Translations under genes and position numbers: made by a program
Part shown: piece after piece, positions 16,522 through 25,531 of the stretch
How the letters are laid out: each line of letters starts with the position of its first letter
Position numbering within the stretch: the first letter of the stretch is position 1
Notes under the pieces: generated by a model
Told to the model about the DNA's origin: nothing
The model's database searches: none
The model's input: only the letters and a program-made list of their open reading frames with translations
Assembly: GCF_003173775.1 (NCBI RefSeq)
Contig: NZ_CP029552.1
Coordinates: forward strand, 583,001-647,000
DNA length: 64,000 nucleotides
Reading direction: 5' to 3'
From: Methylobacterium sp. 17Sr1-1
Lineage (GTDB): Bacteria > Pseudomonadota > Alphaproteobacteria > Rhizobiales > Beijerinckiaceae

Positions 16522-17550
16522 TCAACCCCGCACCCCCTCCGCCCGCGGCACCCCGGCCCCCGCCTTTACGAACGGGCTGCCCGGCACCCGCGGCGCGAAG
16601 CGGAACAGCCTGGCGGGCGCCACGCCCTCCAGTTCCCCCGCCGCCAGATCGCGGGCGATCACCACCACGAACGGCGCGGCCGCCTCGCCCGGCCGGCCGA
16701 AGGGGCGCGGGCGCGAGAACAGTGTGCCGACGCTCTCGACCAGCACGGGCCGGTCCGCCTCGACCACCCGCACCAATCCCTTGAGCCGCAGCAGCCGCTC
16801 GCCGAGATGGCCGGCGAGGTTGTCGAGCCAGGCCGCCAGATCGTCGTAGGGGAGGGGGGCGAGCGGCCGGGCGAGCCAGACCGCGACGCGGGGATGGGCG
16901 CCGGCGGGCTCCGCCTGGAGCAAGGCCGGATCGAGGCCGGCGCCGGGCAGCGGCGCGAAGGCGGCCGCCACCGCGGCGGCACGGTCGGGATCGGCCACGA
17001 TCTCGGCGAGCGGGTTCAGGCCCGCGACCTCGGCCCTCGCCTGCGGGAGGCGACCGTCGGGCGCGGCGTCGAGCTTGGTGAGCACGATGCGGTGGGCGGC
17101 GGCCCATTGCGCCGCGGCCTCCTCGAAGGCGGCCGTCTCGGGGCCGCGGAGCGCATCGTAGGTGGCGAGGACCGAGACCCGCATCGGGAACCCGGCGAGG
17201 CTCGCGAGCTGGCGCAGGACCGGGCCGGGCTTCGACAGGCCGCTCGTCTCCAGCACGATGCGTCGCAGCGGACCCGAGGCCTCCGGCCGCTCGGCGGCGA
17301 GCAGCGCCTCGACGGTGCGGGCGAGGTCGCTCGTCATCTGGCAGCAGACGCAGCCATTCGCCAGCATCGTCATCGGCACGTCACCCCCGCTCTCGCGCAG
17401 GATCAGCCCGTCGAGGCCGATCTCGCCGGCCTCGTTGACGATGATCGCGGTGTCGGCCGCCTCGGGGAGGGCGAGGTAATCGCGCAGGAGCGTCGTTTTC
17501 CCCGAGCCGAGGAAGCCGGTGAGGACGACGAAATCGATGACGTCGCTCAC
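16522..17550 (-). CDS. COG0523/CobW-family GTP-binding metallochaperone
   Basis: The 342-residue G3E GTPase has Walker A GFLGSGKTTLL at the N-terminus and Walker B-like IVNEAGEIGLDG. The metal-binding motif NGCVCCQ (CxCC) is the hallmark of COG0523, and ETSGLSKP and LTKLDAA are GTPase motifs. A CobW C-terminal domain follows (KGLVRVVEAD, then RPFVVVIARDL). Members insert or deliver Zn, Co or other metals to client enzymes. The start is GTG at 17550, overlapping the amidohydrolase stop by 4 nt. That coupling suggests the amidohydrolase is its client. Confidence 0.9.
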   Translation of the reverse strand: MSDVIDFVVLTGFLGSGKTTLLRDYLALPEAADTAIIVNEAGEIGLDGLILRESGGDVPMTMLANGCVCCQMTSDLARTVEALLAAERPEASGPLRRIVLETSGLSKPGPVLRQLASLAGFPMRVSVLATYDALRGPETAAFEEAAAQWAAAHRIVLTKLDAAPDGRLPQARAEVAGLNPLAEIVADPDRAAAVAAAFAPLPGAGLDPALLQAEPAGAHPRVAVWLARPLAPLPYDDLAAWLDNLAGHLGERLLRLKGLVRVVEADRPVLVESVGTLFSRPRPFGRPGEAAAPFVVVIARDLAAGELEGVAPARLFRFAPRVPGSPFVKAGAGVPRAEGVRG

Positions 17551-19157
17551 GGCGCGGCCTGATCGACCTTGGCGTACTTCGCCGGCACCGCCTCGTCCCA
17601 GGTCGCCTTGACCAGCGCGCGCACATCGGCGAGCAGCTCGGCGGTGTCGTAGATCACCCCGTCCTTGATCGTGTATGTCAGGCCCCGGTGCCAGGTGGCG
17701 CCGTTCGTCGCCTCGTCGAGGCGGAGCGCCCCGGTGCCGTAGAGCAGCTTGAAGTCGGTCAGCGGGTTGTGGTCGTGGACGAGCAGATCGGCGCGCTTGC
17801 CGACCTCGACCGTGCCGATCTCGTCCTCGAGCCCGCACAGGGCGGCGCCCTGGGAGGTCGCGGCGCGCACCACCTCCAGCGGGTGGAAGCCCGCCTCCTG
17901 CAAGAGCTCAAGCTCGCGGATGTAGCCGAAGCCGAAGATCTGGTAGATGAAGCCCGAATCCGAGCCGGCGCAGACCCGGCCGCCGCGGTTCTTGTACTCG
18001 TTGATGAACGCCATCCAGAGCCGGTAGTTCTCCTTCCACTCGATCTCGTTCTGGGTCGACCAGCGATACCAGTACGAGCCGTGGCCGCCGCGCTGCGGGG
18101 TGAAGTAGTCCCACATCGACTTCCAGGTGTATTCCTTGTGCCAGTCGGCCTGGCGCGCCCGCATCAGGTCGCGGTTGGCGTCGTAGATCGTGAAGGTCGG
18201 CACGAAGGTGAAGCCGAGCTCCAGGAACCGCTCCAGGGTCTCGTTCCATTTCTTGGAGCCCGGCTCCGCGCCCTGGCGGAACATCTGGCCGGAGACGGAG
18301 AAGCGGAAATATTCGTCGTTGTAGTCGTAATCGAGCGGGAAGTTCTGCACCACCCGGTCCTCGAACAGCGCCTCGGGCAGGCCGTAATAATGCTCGGCGC
18401 TGGTGAGGCCCCAGCCGGCGGTGGTGAGCGCGTTCATCCGCGTCACCGCCATCTGGGCGTGGTGGCAGCCGGATTTGAGGCCGAGTTTGCGGCACTCGTC
18501 GAGGGCGGCCTCCATGATGGCGGGCGGCGCCCCGAAGAACTTCACCCCGTCGGCGCCGCGCTCCTTGAGCTTCCGCAGCCACGCCCGCCCTTCGTCCGGG
18601 GTGTGGATCAGCTTCAGCATGTCGTTGACGGCCGGGAAGTAGCTGTAGGCGAGAAGCCGCGGCGCCGCGATCTCGTTCGCGTCCGAGCGCTTCTTCTGGT
18701 CGAGCATCCAGTCGAGGCCGTTGAACGAGCCCATCTCGCGCACCGTCGTCACGCCGTGGGCGAGCCAGAGCTTGTAGACGTACTCGACCGGCGGCACCCA
18801 GCCGTTGGCGGCGTGATACGCGACGCCGGCATGCGCGTGGCAATCGACGAAGCCGGGCGTCACCCATTTGCCGCGGCAATCGATCTCGTGGTCGCCGGCT
18901 GCCGGGCGGTTGGCGGTGTTGGCGAGGTTGCCGGTGACCTTCTTCAGCTGCACGATGCGGCCGTTCTCGACCACGATGTCGGTCGGGCCGATCGGCGGCG
19001 CGCCGGTGCCGTCGATGACGGTGGCGCCCCGCAGCACCAGGCGCTTGTGCGGCCCGATCCCGCGGTCGCGGGAGGTCGAGGGCACGAGGGGCGGCTGGCC
19101 GGCCTTGGCCCGCTCCGCGGCGAGCTCGTTGCCGGCGAGGATGGGGGCGTCGCTCAT
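17547..19157 (-). CDS. Metal-dependent amidohydrolase
   Basis: This 536-residue enzyme of the amidohydrolase superfamily has a beta-sandwich N-terminal part (VLRGATVIDGTG, DIVVENGRI). The first metal motif is DCHAHAGVA, further His ligands lie in SGCHHAQM and SAEHYYG, and an Asp lies in CAGSDSGF. The closing strand is KRADLLVHDHNPLTDF. GGGAGG lies a few bases before the ATG. It follows the importer permease by 17 bp and is coupled to the COG0523 GTPase downstream. The enzyme likely hydrolyses the compound brought in by the adjacent transporter. The substrate cannot be read from the sequence. Confidence 0.87.
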   Translation of the reverse strand: MSDAPILAGNELAAERAKAGQPPLVPSTSRDRGIGPHKRLVLRGATVIDGTGAPPIGPTDIVVENGRIVQLKKVTGNLANTANRPAAGDHEIDCRGKWVTPGFVDCHAHAGVAYHAANGWVPPVEYVYKLWLAHGVTTVREMGSFNGLDWMLDQKKRSDANEIAAPRLLAYSYFPAVNDMLKLIHTPDEGRAWLRKLKERGADGVKFFGAPPAIMEAALDECRKLGLKSGCHHAQMAVTRMNALTTAGWGLTSAEHYYGLPEALFEDRVVQNFPLDYDYNDEYFRFSVSGQMFRQGAEPGSKKWNETLERFLELGFTFVPTFTIYDANRDLMRARQADWHKEYTWKSMWDYFTPQRGGHGSYWYRWSTQNEIEWKENYRLWMAFINEYKNRGGRVCAGSDSGFIYQIFGFGYIRELELLQEAGFHPLEVVRAATSQGAALCGLEDEIGTVEVGKRADLLVHDHNPLTDFKLLYGTGALRLDEATNGATWHRGLTYTIKDGVIYDTAELLADVRALVKATWDEAVPAKYAKVDQAAP

Positions 19158-19174
19158 GGTGTCCTCCCGTTTTC

Positions 19175-20011
19175 CTAGTTGATCTGGCGGGCGTAGCGGC
19201 GTCCGAGGAGCGCGGTGCCGAGCGCCGTCAGCACCAGGGTCGCGGCGAGCAGGATGAAGGCCAGCGCCGCGCCGAAGGGCCAGTTCATGCCCCGCGAGAA
19301 CTGGTCGTAGACGGCGGGCGCCATCATCTTGAACTGCGAGCCGCCGAGCAGCACCGCGGTCGCGTAGGTGTTCATGCACAGGATGAAGACGAGGACGCAG
19401 CCCGCCACCGTGCCGGGGAGCGCCAGCGGCCACACCACCCGGCGGAACACCGTGAAGCCGCTCGCGCCGAGATTCGCCGCCGCCTCCTCCACCGCCCGCG
19501 GGATGCTCTCGATCACCGAGGACAGGGTCAGGATCATGTAGGGCAGCACCACCGCGATCGTCCCGATGGCGACCGCGCCGGGCGTGTAGATCAGCTGCAG
19601 CGGGCTCGCGGTGATGTGCAGGCCGCGCAGGGCGGCGTTGATGAGCCCGTCATTGCCGAGGAGCCCGAGCCAGCCCGCCGCCCGCACGACGTTGCCGACG
19701 AGGAGCGGGATCAGGGTCAGGACGGTGACGAGGCTCTTCCACCGGCTCTCCATCCGGGCGAGCCGGTAGGCCGCCGGGAAACCGAGCGCCAGGGTCAGCG
19801 CCGTGCAGGTGAAGGCCATCACCAGCGTCGTGCCCATCACGCCGCGGTAATACGGGTCGGCCACGGCATTGAGGTAGTTCTGTGCCGCCGTCGCCTCGAT
19901 CATCAGCTGCGTCGCGCTGTACTGATTGAGCGAGATGCGCGCGAGCAGCACCATCGGGCCGACCAGGAGCGCGGCGACGACGAGAACGGCCGGCAGGATG
20001 AGGGCGAACAC
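19175..20011 (-). CDS. ABC transporter permease (spermidine/putrescine type, PotB-like)
   Basis: This 278-residue membrane protein has six helices and the permease docking motif EEAAANLGASGFTVFRRVVWPLALPG. The start (MFALILPAVLVVAALLVGP) and DPYYRGVMGTTLVMAF match the PotB-like first permease of polyamine-type importers. It forms a pair with the PotC-like permease at 22347-23228. A 252-bp gap with a palindromic repeat separates it from the binding-protein gene upstream, unlike the other junctions of this operon, which overlap. The repeat may alter expression of the promoter-distal genes. Confidence 0.9.
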   Translation of the reverse strand: MFALILPAVLVVAALLVGPMVLLARISLNQYSATQLMIEATAAQNYLNAVADPYYRGVMGTTLVMAFTCTALTLALGFPAAYRLARMESRWKSLVTVLTLIPLLVGNVVRAAGWLGLLGNDGLINAALRGLHITASPLQLIYTPGAVAIGTIAVVLPYMILTLSSVIESIPRAVEEAAANLGASGFTVFRRVVWPLALPGTVAGCVLVFILCMNTYATAVLLGGSQFKMMAPAVYDQFSRGMNWPFGAALAFILLAATLVLTALGTALLGRRYARQIN

Positions 20012-20076
20012 GGGCGGACCTTTGGATTAGAGCTTATCGAAATGTCGGGAAGCCGGGTTCGGCACCCACATTTCCA

Positions 20077-20228
20077 CCTCGCAGGGTCATCCCGGGGCCG
20101 CGCAGCGGAGCCCGGGATCCGGAACCTCGGGTGGTTCAGGATGCAGCGAACAGCGTCCCGCCCTCTTCGCCAGCGCCTGCGGTTCTGGATTCCGGGCTCC
20201 GCTGCGCGGCCCCGGAATGACGCGGAGG
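20077..20228. repeat. Inverted repeat of the GTCATTCCGGGG family inside an operon
   Basis: Two arms of about 48 bp (20077-20125 and 20181-20228) are reverse complements with few mismatches. Each contains CGGGGCCGCGCAGCGGAGCCCGG. Together they can form one long stem or two separate hairpins. The element sits between the binding-protein and first-permease genes on the minus strand. Confidence 0.85.
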
Positions 20229-20263
20229 ATGGAATACCTGTCGAGCAGACCGATCCGGCAGCC

Positions 20264-21289
20264 CTACCCCTTGAATTCCTTGTTCCAGAAGTCGGTGAAC
20301 GCCCCCTGCTGCGCCTGCATCGTGGCGTAGTCGAGCGGGCGGAGCTTGGCCTGCTGGGCCTCCGTCAGGCTGATCTGCTTGGCCAGATCGTCCGGGAGCT
20401 TCGCGTCCTTGACGGTCGGCACGTAGCCCATCTTCTGCGCGAAGGCGACCTGCGCCCCCGGGTCGAGCATGGCGTTCAGGTACTTGAAGGCGCCGTCCTT
20501 GGCGCGCGAGTTCTTCGGCACGCCGGCCTCGAACAGGATCGGCAGCGCGCCCTCCTCCGGCACCGCCATCGCGACCGGGATGCCGGCCTGCTTCCACATG
20601 AAGCCGCGGGCGAGCCACATCAGCGAGATCCACACCTCCTCCGACTTGAGCGCCGCGGCCAGCGTCTCGTTCGAGGGATAGACCTTCGGGGAGAGCTTCT
20701 TCAGGTCCCGCAGGGCCGCCTGGCCCTTGGTGAAGTCGGTCGGCGTCCCACCGGCGCCGATATTGGCGCCCGCCATGTTGAAGTTCCAGAGGATGTCCGA
20801 GAAGCCGACCCGGCCCTTGTACTTCGGGTCGAAGATGTCGGCGTAGCGGGTCGGCGGGGTCGTCACCTTGCTCGGGTTGTAGAGCACGACGAGCGCCGAG
20901 TAGATGTGCGGGATCGAGTGGGGCTTCTTGAAGACGTCGATCACCTGCGACAGCCGCGGCACCTCGGCGGCCGGCACGGTCTCCAGCACGCCGAGCTGGC
21001 TCAGCATGTAGCTGTCGATGTCGTTGATGCAGGCGACATCCATGCTGGCGCGCCGGCTGGTGCGCTCGGCGATCAGCTTGGTGCGGCGCGGATCCTGGTT
21101 GGCGATGTCCTGCGACACCTCGATGCCCTGCGGCTTCATCAGCGGGACGTCGATGTTCTGCTGCAGGAGCGCGCCGTAATCGCCGCCCCAGGTGCCGACG
21201 ACGATCGGGCCGGCCTCGGCCCGGGCGGGAAGCGTGCCGGCGAGGCCGAGGGCGGCGCTGCTGGCGATCAGGGAGCGACGGGTGATCAT
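20264..21289 (-). CDS. ABC transporter substrate-binding protein (PotD-like, family 1)
   Basis: This 341-residue periplasmic binding protein has a signal peptide with a twin-arginine start (MITRRSLIASSAALGLAG, cleavage after PARA). The mature part begins IVVGTWGGDYGALLQQN, typical of the spermidine/putrescine-type family, and has YADIFDPKYKGRVGFSD and EVWISLMWLARGFMWKQAG. The ligand need not be a polyamine: relatives bind amino-acid derivatives, opines and other small cations. Its ATG overlaps the ATPase stop by 4 nt. Confidence 0.9.
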   Translation of the reverse strand: MITRRSLIASSAALGLAGTLPARAEAGPIVVGTWGGDYGALLQQNIDVPLMKPQGIEVSQDIANQDPRRTKLIAERTSRRASMDVACINDIDSYMLSQLGVLETVPAAEVPRLSQVIDVFKKPHSIPHIYSALVVLYNPSKVTTPPTRYADIFDPKYKGRVGFSDILWNFNMAGANIGAGGTPTDFTKGQAALRDLKKLSPKVYPSNETLAAALKSEEVWISLMWLARGFMWKQAGIPVAMAVPEEGALPILFEAGVPKNSRAKDGAFKYLNAMLDPGAQVAFAQKMGYVPTVKDAKLPDDLAKQISLTEAQQAKLRPLDYATMQAQQGAFTDFWNKEFKG

Positions 21290-22347
21290 CGGGCGGGGCT
21301 CTCCGTACGGGGGATGACGCGGGCGGCGTCGGGGGTCCAGGTGATGCGGACGGGGTCGCCGGCCGCGAGGCGGCGGCGGGGATCGTCGGGAAGCGGCGTC
21401 GGGGTTACCGCGACGATCGCCTCGCCGGCGAGATCGAGGTGGTACTCGGTGCGGGCGCCGAGATAGGTCACGGCCCGCAGGCGGCCGGTGCCGGCGGGGT
21501 CCGGCGCGACCTCGATCCGCTCGGGGCGGATCGCCAGCAGGCCGCCGGCCGCCGTGGCGTCCGAGGCGCAGGGCACGGCGGCGCCGCTCGCGAGGCGGAA
21601 CACGTCGGCGCCCTCGCGCGCGCCGTCGAGCAGGTTGCAGCGGCCGACGAATCCGGCGACGAACGTATTGGCAGGGCGCTCGTAGAGGTCTTCCGCGCTG
21701 CCGACCTGGAGCACGCGGCCGTGCTCCATCACCACCAGCCGGTCGGCCATGGCGAGCGCCTCGTCCTGATCGTGGGTGACCATCAGGGTGGTGAGGCCGA
21801 GGCGCGTCTGCAACTCGCGGATCTCGAGGCCGACCTCGGAGCGCAGCTTGGCGTCGAGGTTCGACAGCGGCTCGTCGAGGAGGAACACCGCCGGGCTCAC
21901 CACGAGCGCGCGGGCGAGCGCCACGCGCTGCTGCTGCCCGCCGGAGAGCTGGCGCGGCAGCCGGTCGGCGAGCGCGTCGAGGCGCACCAGCCGCAGCGCT
22001 TCGGCGATGCGCCGGTCGCGTTCGGCCCGTCCCACCTTCCGCATCTCGAGCCCGAAGCCGACATTGTCGGCGACGCTCATGTGGGGAAACAGCGCGTAGG
22101 ACTGGAACACCATGCCGGTGTCGCGGGCGTGCGGCGGAAGCCGCGTCACGTCGCGCCCGCCGATGACGACGCGGCCGGCGGTCGGCTCGATGAAGCCCGC
22201 GACCATCCGCAGCGTCGTGGTCTTGCCGCAGCCGGAGGGGCCGAGGAGCGCCACGAGCTCGCCCTGGCGGATGTCGAGGTCGACGCCGGCGACCGCGGTC
22301 GCCTCGCCGTAGCGCTTGGTGACGCCGTCGAGCTGGAGGGTGCCCAT
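21286..22347 (-). CDS. ABC transporter ATP-binding protein (PotA-like)
   Basis: This 353-residue ATPase has Walker A GPSGCGKTTTLR, Q-loop VFQSYALFPHM, signature LSGGQQQRVALARAL, Walker B VFLLDEPLSNLD and switch VTHDQDEALAMAD. A C-terminal TOBE-type regulatory domain follows (LLAIRPERIEVA, GARTEYHLDL). It energises the importer formed with the two permeases and the PotD-like protein. The ATG shares a base with the stop of the preceding permease (TGATG), so translation is probably coupled. Confidence 0.94.
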   Translation of the reverse strand: MGTLQLDGVTKRYGEATAVAGVDLDIRQGELVALLGPSGCGKTTTLRMVAGFIEPTAGRVVIGGRDVTRLPPHARDTGMVFQSYALFPHMSVADNVGFGLEMRKVGRAERDRRIAEALRLVRLDALADRLPRQLSGGQQQRVALARALVVSPAVFLLDEPLSNLDAKLRSEVGLEIRELQTRLGLTTLMVTHDQDEALAMADRLVVMEHGRVLQVGSAEDLYERPANTFVAGFVGRCNLLDGAREGADVFRLASGAAVPCASDATAAGGLLAIRPERIEVAPDPAGTGRLRAVTYLGARTEYHLDLAGEAIVAVTPTPLPDDPRRRLAAGDPVRITWTPDAARVIPRTESPAR

Positions 22348-23228
22348 CAGACGACCCGCGACAGCTTCACGAAGCGGTCGGTGACCAGCATCAGGATCGT
22401 CACCATCAGGATCTGCGCCGTCGCGACGGCGGCCAGGGTCGGGTCCATTCGGAATTCCAGGTAGCTCAGCATGGCGACCGGCAGCGTGGTGCGCCCCGGG
22501 CCGACGAGGAGGAGGTTGAGTTCGAGGTTCTCGAAGCTCGCCACGAAGGAGAACAGGGCGGCGGCCACGATGCCGGGCCGCAGCATCGGCAGGGTGATGC
22601 GGCGGAAGACCGTGAGCGGCGTCGCGCCGAGATTGGCCGCCGCCTCTTCCGCCGAGCGGTCGAGCCCGGACAGGCTCGCGGTGACGAGGCGCACCGTCCA
22701 GGGGATGGTGATCAGCACGTTGGCGGCGACGAGGCCGCCGAGCGTCGCCTTGATGTCCGTGTCGAGCCAGTCCTCGGCCCGGAGATAGAACATGTAGAGG
22801 GCCGAGCCCGCGACGATCGCCGGCACCGCCAGCGGCGCCAGCAGGAAGGTGTTGATGAGCCCGCGCCCCGGGATGTTCGCCCGCACCAGCGCCAGCGCCG
22901 CGGCGGTGCCGAGCGGCACGCCGATCGCGGTGGCCATGAGGGCGATCTGGAGCGAGGTGAGGAAGCCGCGGGCGAAGTCGCGCTGCGCCCAGGCGTTGAG
23001 GTACCAGCGCCAGGTGAGGCCGTCGGGCGGGAAGGTGACGATCTCCTGGTCGAAGAACGAGGTGACGACCACCGTCACGATCGGCGCGAACACGACCGCG
23101 TAGGCCAGGACGACGGCCGCCAGGACGGCGAGGCGGCCGAGCCGGGCCGAGAGGCCAGCATCGGCAGGGGAGAGCCCGGCAGGGGCGAGCCCGGCGGGGG
23201 AGAGGGGGGCGGCGCGCATGCGGCTCAC
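22347..23228 (-). CDS. ABC transporter permease (PotC-like), first gene of the operon
   Basis: This 293-residue membrane protein has six helices and the docking motif EEAAANLGATPLTVFRRITLPMLRPG. The N-terminal 30 residues are a low-complexity repeat of LSPAGLAPAG ahead of the first helix. The start is uncertain: a GTG at 23228 and an ATG at 23219 are in frame, and neither has a convincing ribosome-binding site. This is the first gene of a six-gene unit (permease, ATPase, binding protein, permease, amidohydrolase, GTPase). It is divergent from the second amidohydrolase. Confidence 0.9.
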   Translation of the reverse strand: MSRMRAAPLSPAGLAPAGLSPADAGLSARLGRLAVLAAVVLAYAVVFAPIVTVVVTSFFDQEIVTFPPDGLTWRWYLNAWAQRDFARGFLTSLQIALMATAIGVPLGTAAALALVRANIPGRGLINTFLLAPLAVPAIVAGSALYMFYLRAEDWLDTDIKATLGGLVAANVLITIPWTVRLVTASLSGLDRSAEEAAANLGATPLTVFRRITLPMLRPGIVAAALFSFVASFENLELNLLLVGPGRTTLPVAMLSYLEFRMDPTLAAVATAQILMVTILMLVTDRFVKLSRVV

Positions 23229-23565
23229 GGTTTCGAGGTGACGGCAGCTGACCTATTTGTAGGACAGGTCTCCGCCCTTTTGGCAAGGTCTGCCCGGGCG
23301 GCGAGCGAGGGGTTGGCAAGACGGGTGCCAAGCTCGCGGGCGGTCACGCAAGGGCCTCGCGAAAGCGGCGTCGCTTGCAGGTTCCCCCATGAGCCGCGGG
23401 GGCAGCACCCCCATGGGAGACCGGCGACCACCCGGCGATTCGATGCGTCGTCGCGGCGGGGATCTCGTCGGTCGTCCCAGGCACCAGCCGCTCGCGGGTC
23501 GCGAGGCTTTCGCGCCTGACGCTGGCGTCCGGTCCGCGTCACTGATCCTCCAGGATGCATCGCCT
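23229..23565. other. Divergent intergenic region, left part
   Basis: This 337-bp stretch lies between the importer operon and the plus-strand amidohydrolase. No gene with family features is seen; the open frames across it are short and on both strands. It should hold the divergent promoters, but no convincing -35/-10 pair or operator repeat could be picked out. Confidence 0.5.
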
Positions 23566-23597
23566 GATAAAAAAACAAGCTTGCCTGTTTTTTTATC
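23566..23597. repeat. A/T-rich perfect inverted repeat
   Basis: GATAAAAAAACA (23566-23577) and TGTTTTTTTATC (23586-23597) are perfect 12-bp arms around an 8-nt loop (AGCTTGCC). It is strikingly A/T-rich in this background and lies 77 bp before the amidohydrolase start. It could be a terminator, with a run of seven T, or a protein-binding site. Confidence 0.65.
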
Positions 23598-23673
23598 GCT
23601 GTCCAGTGTGCCGCCGAACGCCCCGCCCGCCCGGCGATCCGGGCGCAACCCCGACCCAGCAGGGACCGCCCGC

Positions 23674-24918
23674 ATGAGTGCCGACCTCGTCCTGTTCCGC
23701 AAAGCCCGCATCCTCGACGGCACCCACGACACCGCGCTCGACGGCCACGACGTGCTGGTCGAGGGCGGCACCATCCGGGAGGTCTCGGACCGGCCGCTCA
23801 CCGCGTCGTCGGCCCGGGTGATCGATCTGAACGGCCGCACGCTGATGCCGGGCCTGATCGACTGCCACGTCCACGTCATCGCGACGATCCCCGATCTCGG
23901 CGCCAATGCCGAGCTGCCGGATTCCCTGGTGGCGTTGCGCACCGCGAAGATCATGCGCGGGATGCTGATGCGCGGCTTCACCACCGTGCGCGACCTCGGC
24001 GGCGCCGATCACGGGCTGGTCATGGCGGTGCGTGAAGGCCTGATCGACGGCCCGCGCCTCGTCATCTGCGGCAAGGCCCTGTCGCAGACCGGCGGCCACA
24101 CCGATTACCGCGGCCGCTACCACGCGAGGGACGTGAGCCACTACGGCACCAAGCTCGGGGCGCTCGGCCGGGTCTGCGACGGGCTCGACGCGGTGCGCCG
24201 CGTGGCGCGCGAGGAGATCAAGGCCGGGGCCGACTTCATCAAGATCATGGCCAATGGCGGCGTATCCTCGCCGACCGATCCGATCGCGTTCTTCGGCTAC
24301 TCGGTCGACGAGCTCCGGGCGATCGTCGAGGAGGCGAACAACGCCCAGACGTATGTCGCCGCCCATCTCTACACCGACGCGGCGATCCGCCGGGCGGTGG
24401 AGAACGGGGTGATCTCGGTCGAGCACGGCAACCTCGTGACGCCCGAGACCGCGCGGCTGATCCGCGAGAAGGGTGCCTACGTGGTGCCGACCAACGTCAC
24501 CTTCGACGCGCTCGCGCGTGAGGGCGCGTCCCTGGGGCTGCCGCCGGCGTCGGTCGCCAAGATCGAGGACGTGCGCGAGGCGGGGCTTTCCGCCCTCGAG
24601 ACCCTGCGGGATGCGGGCGTGATGATGGCCTACGGCACCGACCTCCTCGGCGAGATGCACCGCCATCAGTCGGAGGAGTTCGTGATCCGCGGCCGCTGCC
24701 TGCCGGCGATGGAGGTGATCCGCTCGGCCACGGTCAACGCCGCCAAGGTCGTGCGCCTGGAGGGCAAGGCCGGCGTGGTGGCCCCGGGCGCCTTCGCCGA
24801 CCTGATCGTGGTCGATGGTGACCCGCTGACCGACCTCTCGCTCCTTACCGGCCAGGGCCGGCACATGCGGGCGATCATGATCGACGGGCGGTTCGTGAAG
24901 GACGAACTGGCGGCGTGA
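23674..24918 (+). CDS. Amidohydrolase (prolidase/imidazolonepropionase-like branch)
   Basis: This 414-residue enzyme has the amidohydrolase fold. The HxH metal pair is in DCHVHVIA. A probable carbamylated lysine is in FIKIMANGGVSSP, further His ligands are in AAHLYTD and SVEHGNLV, and an Asp is in YGTDLLG. The pattern FIKIMANGG plus HRHQSEEF is typical of the group that cleaves N-acyl or dipeptide-like compounds (Xaa-Pro dipeptidase-like). It starts at an ATG after CAGGGACC. It is divergent from the importer operon that carries another amidohydrolase, so the two may act in one catabolic route. Confidence 0.88.
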   Translation: MSADLVLFRKARILDGTHDTALDGHDVLVEGGTIREVSDRPLTASSARVIDLNGRTLMPGLIDCHVHVIATIPDLGANAELPDSLVALRTAKIMRGMLMRGFTTVRDLGGADHGLVMAVREGLIDGPRLVICGKALSQTGGHTDYRGRYHARDVSHYGTKLGALGRVCDGLDAVRRVAREEIKAGADFIKIMANGGVSSPTDPIAFFGYSVDELRAIVEEANNAQTYVAAHLYTDAAIRRAVENGVISVEHGNLVTPETARLIREKGAYVVPTNVTFDALAREGASLGLPPASVAKIEDVREAGLSALETLRDAGVMMAYGTDLLGEMHRHQSEEFVIRGRCLPAMEVIRSATVNAAKVVRLEGKAGVVAPGAFADLIVVDGDPLTDLSLLTGQGRHMRAIMIDGRFVKDELAA

Positions 24919-24954
24919 GGTCCCAGAGCCTGTTTGATTGATAGGTAGATTTTA

Positions 24955-25107
24955 TCCCACTCACGACCTCATCCTGAGGTGTTAGTCGATTGAAAATCGA
25001 CTGACCTCGAAGGAGGCTTCCAGAACTCTCCGAGGTCTCCGGAGTCCTCCTTCGAGGCTCGGCGATCTTCGATCGCCTCGCACCTCAGGATGAGGTCGTG
25101 GGTGGGA
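24955..25107. repeat. Palindromic intergenic repeat, copy 2 (best preserved)
   Basis: The outer arms TCCCACTCACGACCTCATCC... and ...GGATGAGGTCGTGGGTGGGA pair over about 27 bp. Inside are a variable left hairpin (AGTCGATT/AATCGACT), the conserved CCTCGAAGGAGGCTTCCAG paired with its right-hand partner, and a variable right hairpin (GGCGATC/GATCGCC). Each hairpin pairs internally. The copy lies between the amidohydrolase and the chemoreceptor, a tandem rather than convergent junction. Confidence 0.9.
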
Positions 25108-25531
25108 GAGAAAAGTGTCTCTTGGTGCTGTCCTCGCAACTCAAACAGGCTCTCACGGCCGCGGGATCATGCGGGAGCCCCGCTCCCGCCGGAGAGGCGA
25201 ACAGGCACGCAGCTTCTCGTCGATCCGTTCCGCGGCCCATGGGAGGGCAGGCCGGCGCGTCATCTCGCGCCGAGCTGCTGATTCAGTGTGAGTGCGCACG
25301 AGCTATGACCGCTTCCTGCTCACCATAGGCGGGCGCATTCGGTCGTATAGAGCCGATTTCGATCGCAGGCCATGGGACGACAGACCGGATCGAGGCGACG
25401 TCGTCGCCACGATGACGCTACGATGACGTCACGGAATGCTGCGAATTCAGGTGGGCGGCGCTCAAGAACGCTTAACCGTTCGTCGGGGAGAATGGCGCCG
25501 TTCGATCTTCGGATGTCGGGAAGGCAGCATC
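25108..25531 (+). other. Leader region of the chemoreceptor gene
   Basis: These 424 bp hold no recognisable gene. A TTAACCGT octamer at 25472-25479, about 53 bp before the start codon, matches a CtrA half-site but lacks the second TTAA. GGGAAGG at about 25518-25524 is the likely ribosome-binding site. Confidence 0.45.
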
